From positions 10,912,001-10,976,000 of the forward strand of contig JASJZC010000005.1 of NCBI GenBank assembly GCA_037178855.1: 64,000 nucleotides of DNA. Reading direction: 5' to 3'. Below the pieces are notes generated by a model. It did no database searches. It was not told where the DNA came from and saw only the letters and a list, made by a program, of their open reading frames with translations. The position numbers were made by a program, and so were the translations under genes. Of this stretch, positions 42,739 through 50,734 are shown one piece after another; within the stretch, counting starts at the first letter, position 1, and every line of letters begins with the position of its first letter. The stretch is from Oscheius sp. JU75 (taxonomy: Eukaryota > Nematoda > Chromadorea > Rhabditida > Rhabditidae).

Positions 42739-43426
42739 GGCCTCTGCCAGTGGCCTTTGCAGCAACATTCACCAACCAAAAACAAATAAATCTTGGAGAT
42801 GCCGAGGCTGTATGGGTTTACGTGGCGTGACACCTGTGATAGCAGTGAGAGAGAGCGTGTGTATGTGTTCAGGCAATCAATGCCCTTCTCTTGCACACAC
42901 AATATGATCTTTTGGACCGGGAGAAAGGAGGGAGAGCGCGGTGCGAAGGGGAAAGACCACAATGTCCCCAAGTATAGGTGGGGCGTCCCCTCTCTTCGGG
43001 GATGGGGAAAGAGAGATCGAGAGTCTGTGTGTTCTCAATCGGTGACTCAGAAAACGGCAGAAGAGAGCAAATAATAGGCGATCAAAAGTTGCGACAGACA
43101 ATTACGTCCCAGTAGTCTGATTTCTTCTTATGAGCGACTACCACTACCATTCAATGTTTCGAGCCTGAGAATTTGCTGCCAGTGTTGAAAACTCAGCATA
43201 TCTCTCCAAAGACTTACAAAATTGTCATCATTCTTTTATCTGATAACGTTATGGCAGAAATCAGACGATCATAGGGCAAGAGAAAATAAGATGATAGTGA
43301 TTTGCGTTGTCAGAAGTGTGAGCTGGGGAGACAGTGCTCCGTTGTGACGCAGCACCCCTTGATAAGGTGATGATTTATAGGTAACTGTAGGGAGAACAAA
43401 GTGGTCTGTAAGTCAAGATCACAGAA
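42739..43426. other. Intergenic, nr promoter region, no gene seen
   Basis: DNA upstream of the nuclear receptor start and downstream of the small basic peptide gene. Open frames here have no support. GA-rich motifs occur at 42840-42860. Confidence 0.45.
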
Positions 43427-43671
43427 TCACTGCTTGTTCTTCTTGCGTCCTTCTTGCATTTTGTTCTGAGCGTAGTCTTGGGGTCGTATAGCGTCAGGAC
43501 CGTTAAAGCCCGGGATCGCGTTCTTGCATTTTCCTATGTATCCAGGCACGTAGCCTCTCCTCTCATTTTTGATTACCTTTCAGTGCTCCGGGCATGTCCT
43601 TTCCAATCGGGGTTCCCTAAGAAAAGCCGAGAATCAAGGAAAGCAAACTTTAACTTTTTCTTCTGTTCCAT
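43427..43671 (-). pseudogene. Small basic peptide, copy 1 (frameshifted or mis-sequenced)
   Basis: The 3' exon encodes CKNAIPGFNGPDAIRPQDYA then QNKMQEGRKKNKQ-stop, closely matching copy 2 at 47448 (CKNAVPGYMGPGAIKPQDFA, QNKMQEGRKKNKQ). Its 5' part reads GTPIGKDMPGALKGN in a different frame: one base too many in an A5 run at about 43583 separates the two halves. A TATA box (AGTATAAAAG, about 43728-43737, minus) and an ATG at 43671 (MEQKKK) followed by a possible donor precede it. The peptide is Lys/Gly/Pro-rich and has no signal peptide or known domain. Proximity to an MSP gene suggests a sperm role, which is inference. Confidence 0.5.
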
Positions 43672-43738
43672 TGTGAAATCGGCGTGTTGAGGCAGGTAGA
43701 GGGAAACTGATGGAACCATGTGGACTTCTCTTTTATAC

Positions 43739-43960
43739 TTATGCTGAACATTTATTAACGCGAATGAACTCATCTGCGAAAGGAAGGTCAACTACAGAGC
43801 CGTCGTCATCGCCGTTTTCTTCTCCATTTTCTTTTTCGTCGGCGTCGTCTCCATTCTCTTCTTTTTTTTTCTCTACTTCTTTTTCCTCTTCATCTTCCTC
43901 TTTTTCTTCTTCTTCTTCCTCGTCCTCCCTCTCTTCTTCTTTTTTCTCCGACTTTCCCAC
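43739..43960 (-). CDS. Glu/Lys-rich acidic open frame (doubtful)
   Basis: A 73-codon frame, MGKSEKKEEEREDEEEEEEK..., ends SVVDLPFADEFIRVNKCSA-stop. It derives from a GAA/GAG/GAC-rich repeat tract, so it may simply be a simple-sequence stretch that is open by composition. The last 20 residues are normal in composition. No domain or homologue was recognised in the window. It ends only about 10 bp before the TATA box of the basic peptide gene. Confidence 0.25.
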   Translation of the reverse strand: MGKSEKKEEEREDEEEEEEKEEDEEEKEVEKKKEENGDDADEKENGEENGDDDGSVVDLPFADEFIRVNKCSA

Positions 43961-44223
43961 TCTCTCTTAGACTACACAAGAACAAGAAAAGCAAGAAACC
44001 TTCTATGTTTCTACAAAGGTGGCTCATTGTGAAGGTAAATGGTTTCGAAGCAGCTTAGCGCTTTCTTTTATACCAACAAGGAGAAATTCAAACTGTTAAC
44101 TACATCTACATTTGTTGGTAGCGAAGACGTCTGAACCTTCTATGTTCGAATTAAAAGTCGCAAATAGAATGTTTTCATTATACTTACTAAGTGAACAAAT
44201 ATGACGGAAACTTTATCGGGCGG

Positions 44224-44578
44224 CTAGAGGTTGTACTCAATAAAGAGCTGTTTATATTCAACAAATCTACTTTGATTGACACATTTGATAGTGATATATT
44301 CCAAGCTTTTCTTCTCTTGCCTCTCCTTCTTGAGTCGCTCAAATTCCGCCTCGTTAGGAAGCGGAGTGCAGAGGACGACGACCAAGGCACCTTCTCCAGA
44401 ATCCAGACGACCACTGGCAGGGTCGACTGTAATGCACCTCGTGTTTGTGGTTTCCACGCTCCAGTCAATGAGGTCGGAGTTGTTGACAATCTTCACGTAG
44501 CATCTGCGATTAAGTCCAAGGGGCGTGTTGAAGACGATCTTCGAAGACGGTTTGGTAGTGATGTTTACTGGAAGGGTG
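44224..44578 (-). CDS. Major Sperm Protein (MSP) domain protein, 5' exon not found
   Basis: The exon encodes an MSP beta-sandwich nearly end to end: TLPVNITTKPSSKIVFNTPL (MSPs: QTQPxTKIVFNAPY), then VKIVNNSDLIDWSVETTNTR (KVINSSxxRIGYxIKTTNMK), CITVDPASGRLDSGEGALVV (VDPPCGVLDPKE), and the C-terminal QLFIEYNL-stop (LPIEYNL). A cis acceptor TTCTTGCAG lies directly upstream at 44579, with the phase needing two bases from an earlier exon. No convincing ATG exon was found in the next 150 bp. The middle loop has ERLKKERQEKKSLEYITIKC instead of the DxNNDRITVEWTNTP region. MSPs form the sperm cytoskeleton and signal to oocytes; this divergent member may be a structural variant or another MSP-domain protein. 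Confidence 0.75.
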
Positions 44579-44639
44579 CTGCAAGAAAACCTTCAAGGTC
44601 TGTAAACATGAGTTGAGTTTGACATGGATCTCTACCTGT

Positions 44640-45579
44640 CTCTTTCTCAGCTAGTCCGTATCTGTTAATACCACTATTGTACCTTACATGTTCTGAATCT
44701 GCCGAAGTGCCCGTCCCTCTCTATCTGCTCTGTCCTTAGTCAGCTTCACTCTCTTTCAACTTCGTTTCCAGCCCTACCCTGTAGATTTTGGTTTATAGTG
44801 AAAATAGAAGAAAAATACACGATGCCCCCGTACATAGGCCTCTACCAGTACACCAGCAGTCCAAACTTTTGAGCCAGGTAAAGATGTTTGGGGTAGACCC
44901 GTTCTGGGGGAACAAACTCTTCCTTTAGAGCTGGAAGGTATCATCCTGACCTGTTAAGCTCAAACCTGGCCGACCAGATAGGCCAGCATCGTCTTTGCGG
45001 CGTGCGAAAAAAAATTATTTGGCATCTTTTTCTGATTTTCTCTCTTTATAAAATTGGGGTAGGGTTAGATCAACTTACAGTAAGATGAACAATAAAAAAA
45101 GTCCCTAGTTCCAGGAAGAAAAGACTAAAAGAAACGATTTTTTTAGTAAATTTAGTCGGAAATTCATGTTTTCTCGTATTTTCTCCCTGGAACATGGGTT
45201 TTTTTCTTGTTGCTGTAGGTAGATCTAGCTCTACCTCAACTTTATAAAGAAAGAAAATCAGGAAAAGAGGCCAAATGAACTTTTTTGTTAACTCGCCCTG
45301 TCTTCGTTTGTTGGGTTTGTGATACCAGCTCAAACGCTGTCCCATTCAAACCTTCCTCTTACCGCCTGATGTATCGCAAAAACTACCGCAAAAAGTTGTT
45401 GTGTAATATCATGTAGTATTTGAGATCCTGGGCTCCACCACGATCTCTGTTTTCCCATCAAATCCGGCACCATTTAAATTTGTCTCGCTGATTCTAATCT
45501 TCGTGTTGCTCTTGCTGTTTTCTAGCGTAAACTATTGTTATATTTCTGGCAATAAACATATAAACAAAAGTGAGTGTTA
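44640..45579. other. Intergenic, no gene seen
   Basis: AT-rich DNA between the MSP-domain gene and the unknown gene ending at 45580. A CAAACCTGGCCGACCAGATA segment near 44965 resembles part of the Tob/BTG intron (about 22962). Nothing coding recognised. Confidence 0.45.
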
Positions 45580-46559
45580 TCAAAGATACTCCGCCTCGTC
45601 GACGTATGTAACAAAAGTGAAACGTTCTGTGCCGGCTTTCTCGACTAACTTGTCAATCGAATCTTTTAACAGCGCTTGACTTACTTGCTTAGTTTCGAGG
45701 TTATGAGCAAAGAGGACCACGGACAACTACAGTAGTTTGGATGAAATGTTAAAGTCTTACGGAGGCGTCTCTCCTCTCCAAGGTTGTGAGCGCAGTTGTT
45801 TGCAGATGTCTCCAAACTCCTTCGGCTCCAGTAAGCTCATATTGTAGATGATATCGAAGGCTCTCTCAGCAGTAGGTTCCTTTCTTGTCACTCCCTCTTT
45901 AATCTTGTCAATCGTGGCGATGGATCTGAAAAGTTTTTTTTACAATTGAAACTGTAAATGTCTACTTTTGCTTATTTTTTTTGATTTATCAGCTGCTTCA
46001 GCTCTTCATTGATCAACTCTCTCTCCAATGGCTCGAAGAGGCCAGAGTTGACGACGATATCGAAAGCATTCTGGAAGACTTGGTTCCCCTTCACCGCCTT
46101 GTCTAATTTCACTTCGATCTCGACAAACCTGAAAAAGACATGTGTCTTGTCTGTACCCACATGTCTTATCTGTTGCTTTGCCCCTGTCCGCTTCTCTGCC
46201 TCTCTGTCTCCGTTTGTTGAAGGAAGAAAAAAAGTAAAAACCTACGCCTCTTTCTTGTCAGCAGTTCTGCTTATCCTAGATCCCTGAAGTGCATTTATTT
46301 TTTTGGAATCGAATATGGAGACGATCTTCTCAGATGAGTATGAGGAGAAAATTGAGAATGTGACCACGTGGCTTCCTGCTTTGTCTGCGTGAGTTACTTG
46401 CACAAGGTGACTTTCATTCTCTTTGTAGGTAAGATTCATTTGGTGAACACTCTGATCTGCTTTGTTGATGTTTGGAATCTTAAGTCTCTCATGGCCCCGA
46501 AGACCAAAGGAGGCTTGTAGCTCCTGACGGGTTTCTCTCTTCTGGGGCGATGCATACAT
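45580..46559 (-). pseudogene. Unknown protein with two AFDI repeats, frame interrupted twice
   Basis: Starts MYASPQKRETRQELQASFGL just after a TTTCAG acceptor (SL- or cis-splicing), continues MNLTYKENESHLVQVTHADK and NALQGSRISRTADKKEA. An intron (about 46132-46245) joins to FVEIEVKLDKAVKGNQVFQN, AFDIVVNSGLFEPLERELIN. A later exon gives ATIDKIKEGVTRKEPTAERA, FDIIYNMSLLEPKEFGDICK, and then, in another frame, TTALTTLERRDASLSVVLFA, HNLETKQVSQALLKDSIDKL and FTFVTYVDEAEYL-stop. K-x(8-9)-AFDI-x(6)-L-EP is repeated. An A8 run at about 45975-45984 causes a stop that a 7-A version would avoid, and a second one-base shift lies near 45800. No family recognised. Either a recent pseudogene or sequence errors. 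Confidence 0.4.
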
Positions 46560-46843
46560 TTCTGAAACTCTTTTTCTGGGAGAAAGAGAGAAAGCGAAAT
46601 AAGTGGGAAACAGGCCAGGCATGTCTTATACGAAGACGGAACAACGGTTCGGCATAAACTGTTATCTACACTTTTATGGATGGTTAATGAAGAATGGTCC
46701 GACCTTTTCCACCCAGCGGAATTTCTACTGAGGTGCGGAAACGGACAAGGTTGTACCCATCTAAATGTTCCTGCTTCTTTGAAAAGACGTCTTCCCGGTC
46801 TATAGTTCCTTTCACGTAACCGAAGGGCGACAGTGACTACCAA

Positions 46844-47106
46844 TTCAATTCAATTTTGTCGTGGCAATTCAACCATGTTTTACCCTGTGAAACTATGCCG
46901 CGCGACACTCGTGCTATTGGAAATAGTTACGATTCCTCAGTTTAGGGGCGAGATAAAAGCCAAGTTAACAGCTTTAGTTTCTCGTCTGTCTAGCCTTCCG
47001 TAATAAAAAAAACTTCTAAATATAAGAAGAAAAAACGTTCGATAACAGCTTGCTTGGCTGTAAATTTTTGACGAATCATGTTTATTAGCTTTTCGACCAT
47101 GTGGAT
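46844..47106. other. Intergenic, no gene seen
   Basis: Short AT-rich spacer between the unknown AFDI-repeat gene upstream region and the truncated RGIYAAP copy. Confidence 0.4.
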
Positions 47107-47346
47107 TCAAAATATATGTGGAACGACTGTAGTTCTGACCTGACGGATCTTCTCATCTGCTTGAGGTCCACAATAGATCAGTCCACGACTCTGACGAGAA
47201 ACTCATCGTTTTTTCTGAAAGTTTCTTTCTAAAGTTCGTAACGAGTGACGAGTGAGTGAGTGACACAGTCTGTCCATATCCATTTTCATCTGGAGCTGCA
47301 TAGATTCCGCGGGTGTGGCGTTCTGGTATGTTAAGTGGTATGTGAG
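47107..47346 (-). pseudogene. Truncated paralogue of the RGVYAAP protein gene
   Basis: Two exons survive: (H)IPLNIPERHTRGIYAAPDEN-GYGQT (47267-47346) and SRGLIYCGPQADEKIRQVRT-TVVPHIF-stop (47107-47190). They match, in the same order and with the same exon border, the last two exons of the gene at 49884-50533 (SPERQNRGVYAAP... and TRGLFNGGDQVDKKIRQVRI...). The signal-peptide and middle exons are missing. It starts about 100 bp downstream of the small basic peptide copy 2 on the same strand, without its own clear promoter. Confidence 0.5.
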
Positions 47347-47447
47347 CTAGAATTAAGAAAGAACAGAGGCGCTCAGCCCATCTGCAAAGATTGGGACGAA
47401 AGTTTATTGCAAAACAAGAGTAAAAGCTTGAATTATTGGTGACAAGA

Positions 47448-47654
47448 TCACTGCTTGTTCTTCTTCCTTCCTTCTTGCATCTTGTTCTGAGCAAAATCCT
47501 GTGGTTTAATTGCACCGGGACCCATATATCCCGGAACGGCGTTCTTACACTTTCCCTGATATCCAGGCGCAGTGCCACCTTTGTCGTTTTGTTCACCCTT
47601 CAAGGCTGCGGGCATGTTTTTTTCCAATCGAGGCACCCTGAAGATGAACCTCAT
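47448..47654 (-). CDS. Small basic peptide, copy 2
   Basis: An open frame of 68 codons, with conserved body NMPAALKGEQNDKGGTAPGY, QGKCKNAVPGYMGPGAIKPQ, DFAQNKMQEGRKKNKQ-stop. Alignment with copy 1 (43427) suggests the true N-terminal part is an upstream exon joined at the TTCAG acceptor near 47643 and that an A7 run holds one extra base; the expected GASIGKNMP is then one base out of frame. The matching upstream start in this copy reads ATG GAA TAG, so the original start seems lost. An AATAAA lies about 45 bp past the stop (about 47402, minus). Lys/Gly/Pro/Gln-rich, no signal peptide, no known domain. Confidence 0.45.
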   Translation of the reverse strand: MRFIFRVPRLEKNMPAALKGEQNDKGGTAPGYQGKCKNAVPGYMGPGAIKPQDFAQNKMQEGRKKNKQ

Positions 47655-48371
47655 GTTTTTTTTGGAAAGAAACCAACCTCAAATTTTTTCTTCTATTCCA
47701 TTGCGAAATTGCTGGTGGTGAGAGGAAGACGAGAGAGTGGGCTGTCTGTTGAGAAAAGGCAAAGTGAATTCGAAATGGTTGAGATGTCCCCTTTAAACCG
47801 ACGGAGAGAAATTCAACTTGTTATTACTGTCTTTACCTTTGGTTATAACGGCCAAAGCTATTAATCTTTAATGTTTCAAAATATTGCAAACACGATGATA
47901 TCACATTATACTGAACCGCAGAAATCTCTTTATTCGTGATACTGTCCGGTTCCGTTGTAAAAAAGATAAAAAAAAAGCCAAACTTTTGTGAATTCCCAAA
48001 TAGCTTCTGAGACTGTAACTTCGGGTGGGATCTCGCCTGGACACGTCATTGATTTATGAACAATGTCTTCTTCGGGCCTATGTCCACGATAGATCAACTT
48101 TCAGCACGTGCGCCCGATGGCAAAGACGTCGACTTTTATAGTGAAAACTTTCACGCCGTTCACAATTTCTGGAGCTGTATCCTGGCGTTCCAGTATCACT
48201 AGAGTATTCAAAAGAGCATTCTCCGTTCTCCACAATGCCGACTTTGTTCAAGCAACGACGAAATTGATGAAATATAAGAGAACACGGTTGGCTATCGCAC
48301 CTTTAGCTTGTTCAAAAAAAACTTGTTCAAAAAGTTTATCACCTACGGGAATCGAACCAGAGTCGTGCGGC
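47655..48371. other. Intergenic, no gene seen
   Basis: Nothing convincing on either strand. A B-box-like GGTTCGATTCCCG on the minus strand near 48350 is the only notable element, and it lacks a foldable tRNA. Confidence 0.4.
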
Positions 48372-49281
48372 TCAAATGGTTCCTCTTTGAAATGGACCAA
48401 CTTCAGACAGACACACGCGCTGATAAATTGAAATATATAGTGCTCTTACGTGTATGCTAAGCATGGCATTTTCTTCTCGCAATGACAAAAATGTATTTCC
48501 CGGCTTTTCGTTGAGCTCCTGCAGAGTGGATAAGCCAGCGTGTTGTAAGTCAAAGGGGTAACGCCGGATGTTTGTTGTATAGGTTATTGGCGAAGACAAC
48601 AAATGTCTGAAAAATCTATGTCAGTTTTAAAGTGCAACGACCTTAATCCCTCTAAGCAGGTCTTTATGAGCTGACATGCACGTCTCGCGGTTGAATACAA
48701 AACTCAAGTAGCTGGATGTGATAAAATAAATCCAGGAAATCTGCATTTGAACTGTTTGTTTCTTTAGCCTGGAACGAGATATAAGACAAGCGGAACCAAG
48801 AGCCCACAAGTGTTAACATTGACTTCTCGAGAGTCAATAGGGTCGCTTTTTGAAACGACCAATGAAGAAACGTAGAAATTTCAAGCCATTCATTCAGCAT
48901 ATTGCTATCGATTTACTGTAAAACTTGGCTATTAGGCTAAACGAGAAGTGCATCGTATCTCTGCCCAGGATCCAAAGACATCAATGCTCCCACGCAAAAC
49001 GATTTGATGCCAAAAAATTGTGAAAGTTTCCGCATCAATCTGGGAAGATTATTAGAATTGCTGAGCATGTTACCAGCAGTATTCAGTACATTTCAACCGT
49101 TCAGCTTCGTACTCTTCCAGATACTCAACATTGAAAGACTCTTGTGTATATTCTATTGGCTCTGAATCGAGGCTATCGGAAGGCCTCGGCAAAAATTGAT
49201 AGCTCTTGTTGCAATAAATTGTCGGCTTGATAATGGATGGATTCTCACAGAGAACATTCCAATGATCGTCTTTCACGAACA

Positions 49282-49312
<31 letters not shown>

Positions 49313-49456
49313 AAAATCAGGTAACAGCAGGCAAACATAACTTGCCGTAAAACAGTAAATCCTTTCCGTTTAGCGCTCTTTCACAGAACATTCTTCCGAT
49401 CCGACCATGCTGTAATCGTCGCCAGAGGTACTATTCTCTTCGACTTCCGAATCCAT
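48372..49456 (-). CDS. Possible nuclear-receptor-LBD-like gene or relic
   Basis: A set of minus-strand exons with plausible protein: MDSEVEENSTSGDDYSMVGS (49456), an exon KDDHWNVLCENPSIIKPTIY then SFNVEYLEEYEAERLKCTEY (about 49283-49075), MRKLSQFFGIKSFCVGALMS (about 49035), WLEISTFLHWSFQKATLLTL, EKSMLTLVGSWFRLSYISFQ (48900-48690), and HAGLSTLQELNEKPGNTFLS (48600-48460). The LTLEKSMLTLVGSWFRL block recalls the L-x-x-Q-x-x-LL-x-x-x-W segment of nuclear receptor ligand-binding domains. No zinc fingers were found, and two exon joins do not keep frame (stop codons at the borders near 48918 and 49075). Either my joins are wrong or this is a decayed receptor. Confidence 0.3.
49284..49312 (+). repeat. 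(CT)n microsatellite
   Basis: An uninterrupted CT run of about 14 units directly upstream (minus sense) of the MFVKDDHW exon. Confidence 0.9.
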
Positions 49457-49883
49457 TGCCAATCGCACAATAATGCGGATCCAAAGAGCCGAGCAATAAT
49501 GTGGAAAGAATAGTTAAGTAAGAGTTGATGTTCTTTAGATTGGGCCACTAGATCTCTCGAGAACCACCGTAGGTTTTGTAAGATTTGTTTAGGAGAGTGC
49601 TTGCAAGAGACCGATCGTTATATGGCGGCGATGAGCGTGGTTGCTGACAAAGAGCTGTGCCGACAATGTGACAACGACGGATGTTGACCACGAGAACCTT
49701 GATGGCAGTGCAATGTAGTCGACAAAACGGGTGACGGACCTTTCAGACAACAAACATTGAAGGTTTAGACGATGCTTGCACTTCTATACTTTTATGATGA
49801 TCACCAAATAAAACAATCTCTTCCGGACATTCATAACCGATTCACTTGATGCTCTCTCTGGGAAAGTTTATTAGTTGTTTAGT

Positions 49884-50533
49884 TCAAAAGATTGGCGGAA
49901 TAACGACTGCTATCCTAACCTGACGGATCTTCTTATCAACTTGGTCACCACCATTAAATAGCCCACGGGTCTGTTGAGAAGTCACAATCTCGCGCTTTTT
50001 CTAGAAGTTTCCATCTTACAGCAATAGAGATAAAAACTCACAGACTGTCCGTAGCCATATCCATAGCCGGAAGAAGGAGGCATACATTCAGGAACACCTG
50101 GGGCGCAAGCTACTGACATGCGAGCTGGACGAGAGCCTCTTCCATCGGCCAGAGGAGCAGCATAGACTCCACGGTTCTGACGTTCCGGACTCTCCTTAAA
50201 GGCGATTTTCACGCAAGTGAGACCACTAACTCACAATTTGTCCTGATTGAAACCCGTAACCAAATGCACGGGCCTGGCGGGATCCACTGTCAGCATGGCT
50301 GGGACCCATGTAAACCGATCTAGGCCTCTGGTTCGACTCTTCCTTAAACAAGTTTGGTTAATGTCTCTGTCTCTCTGCCTCCGCAAACAAAAACTGACCA
50401 CGGTTAGCTGTCCGTAGCTGAGACTACGACTCATACGATATTTCTCCACAGCCGTTTTAGAGGGAGGAATGGTCATGCCGGCGACGCCAGCTACCGAAGA
50501 GGCTCCAAGAAGAATAGACAAAAGAAAATGCAT
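49884..50533 (-). CDS. Secreted or membrane-anchored unknown protein with RGVYAAP and Gly-Tyr motifs
   Basis: Four exons keep frame. Exon 1 starts MHFLLSILLGASSVAGVAGM, a signal peptide or anchor, then TIPPSKTAVEKYRMSRSLSY. Exon 2: EESNQRPRSVYMGPSHADSG, SRQARAFGYGFQSGQI. Exon 3: ESPERQNRGVYAAPLADGRG, SRPARMSVACAPGVPECMPP, SSGYGYGYGQS. Exon 4: TRGLFNGGDQVDKKIRQVRI-AVVIPPIF-stop. R/N-R-x-V-Y-[MA]-x-P recurs (RSVYMGP, RGVYAAP), so the protein has diverged repeats. A TATA box is present at 50567-50576. A truncated paralogue lies at 47107. No known family. Its position between MSP-type and basic peptide genes suggests a male or sperm role, which is inference. Confidence 0.6.
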
Positions 50534-50566
50534 TCTCTCTTGGTTGGAAATCTCCTTTCCGACAAA

Positions 50567-50576
50567 ACTTTTATAC
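50567..50576 (-). promoter_or_regulatory. TATA box of the RGVYAAP gene
   Basis: AGTATAAAAG on the minus strand about 35 bp before the ATG. The same decamer precedes small basic peptide copy 1 (about 43728-43737). Confidence 0.55.
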
Positions 50577-50734
50577 TGGCCGACATCTTCAATAACAAGA
50601 AATGTTTTGACCTTTAGTAACCTTTTAGGAAAACAGTAAAGTACCACTGATCGGTCTCTGATCATCTAGGAAAGAAAATAGGCATCACTTTTTGATCTCT
50701 CCTTTATTCGGTACGAAAACAGTTTCAAGTAAAA

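Noticed and set aside
43739-43960. Coiled-coil acidic nuclear protein
   Set aside because: The open frame arises from a GAR-rich simple repeat; composition alone would give a coiled-coil score. Kept only as a low-confidence frame.
48335-48410. tRNA gene on the minus strand (GGTTCGATTCCCG near 48350)
   Set aside because: A B-box-like motif is present, but the T arm does not pair properly and no matching acceptor or A box was found at the right distance.
49284-49312. CT run as a coding ER/RE repeat continuing the exon MFVKDDHW upstream
   Set aside because: The minus-strand translation ERERER is open, but a microsatellite at an exon border is more likely intronic.
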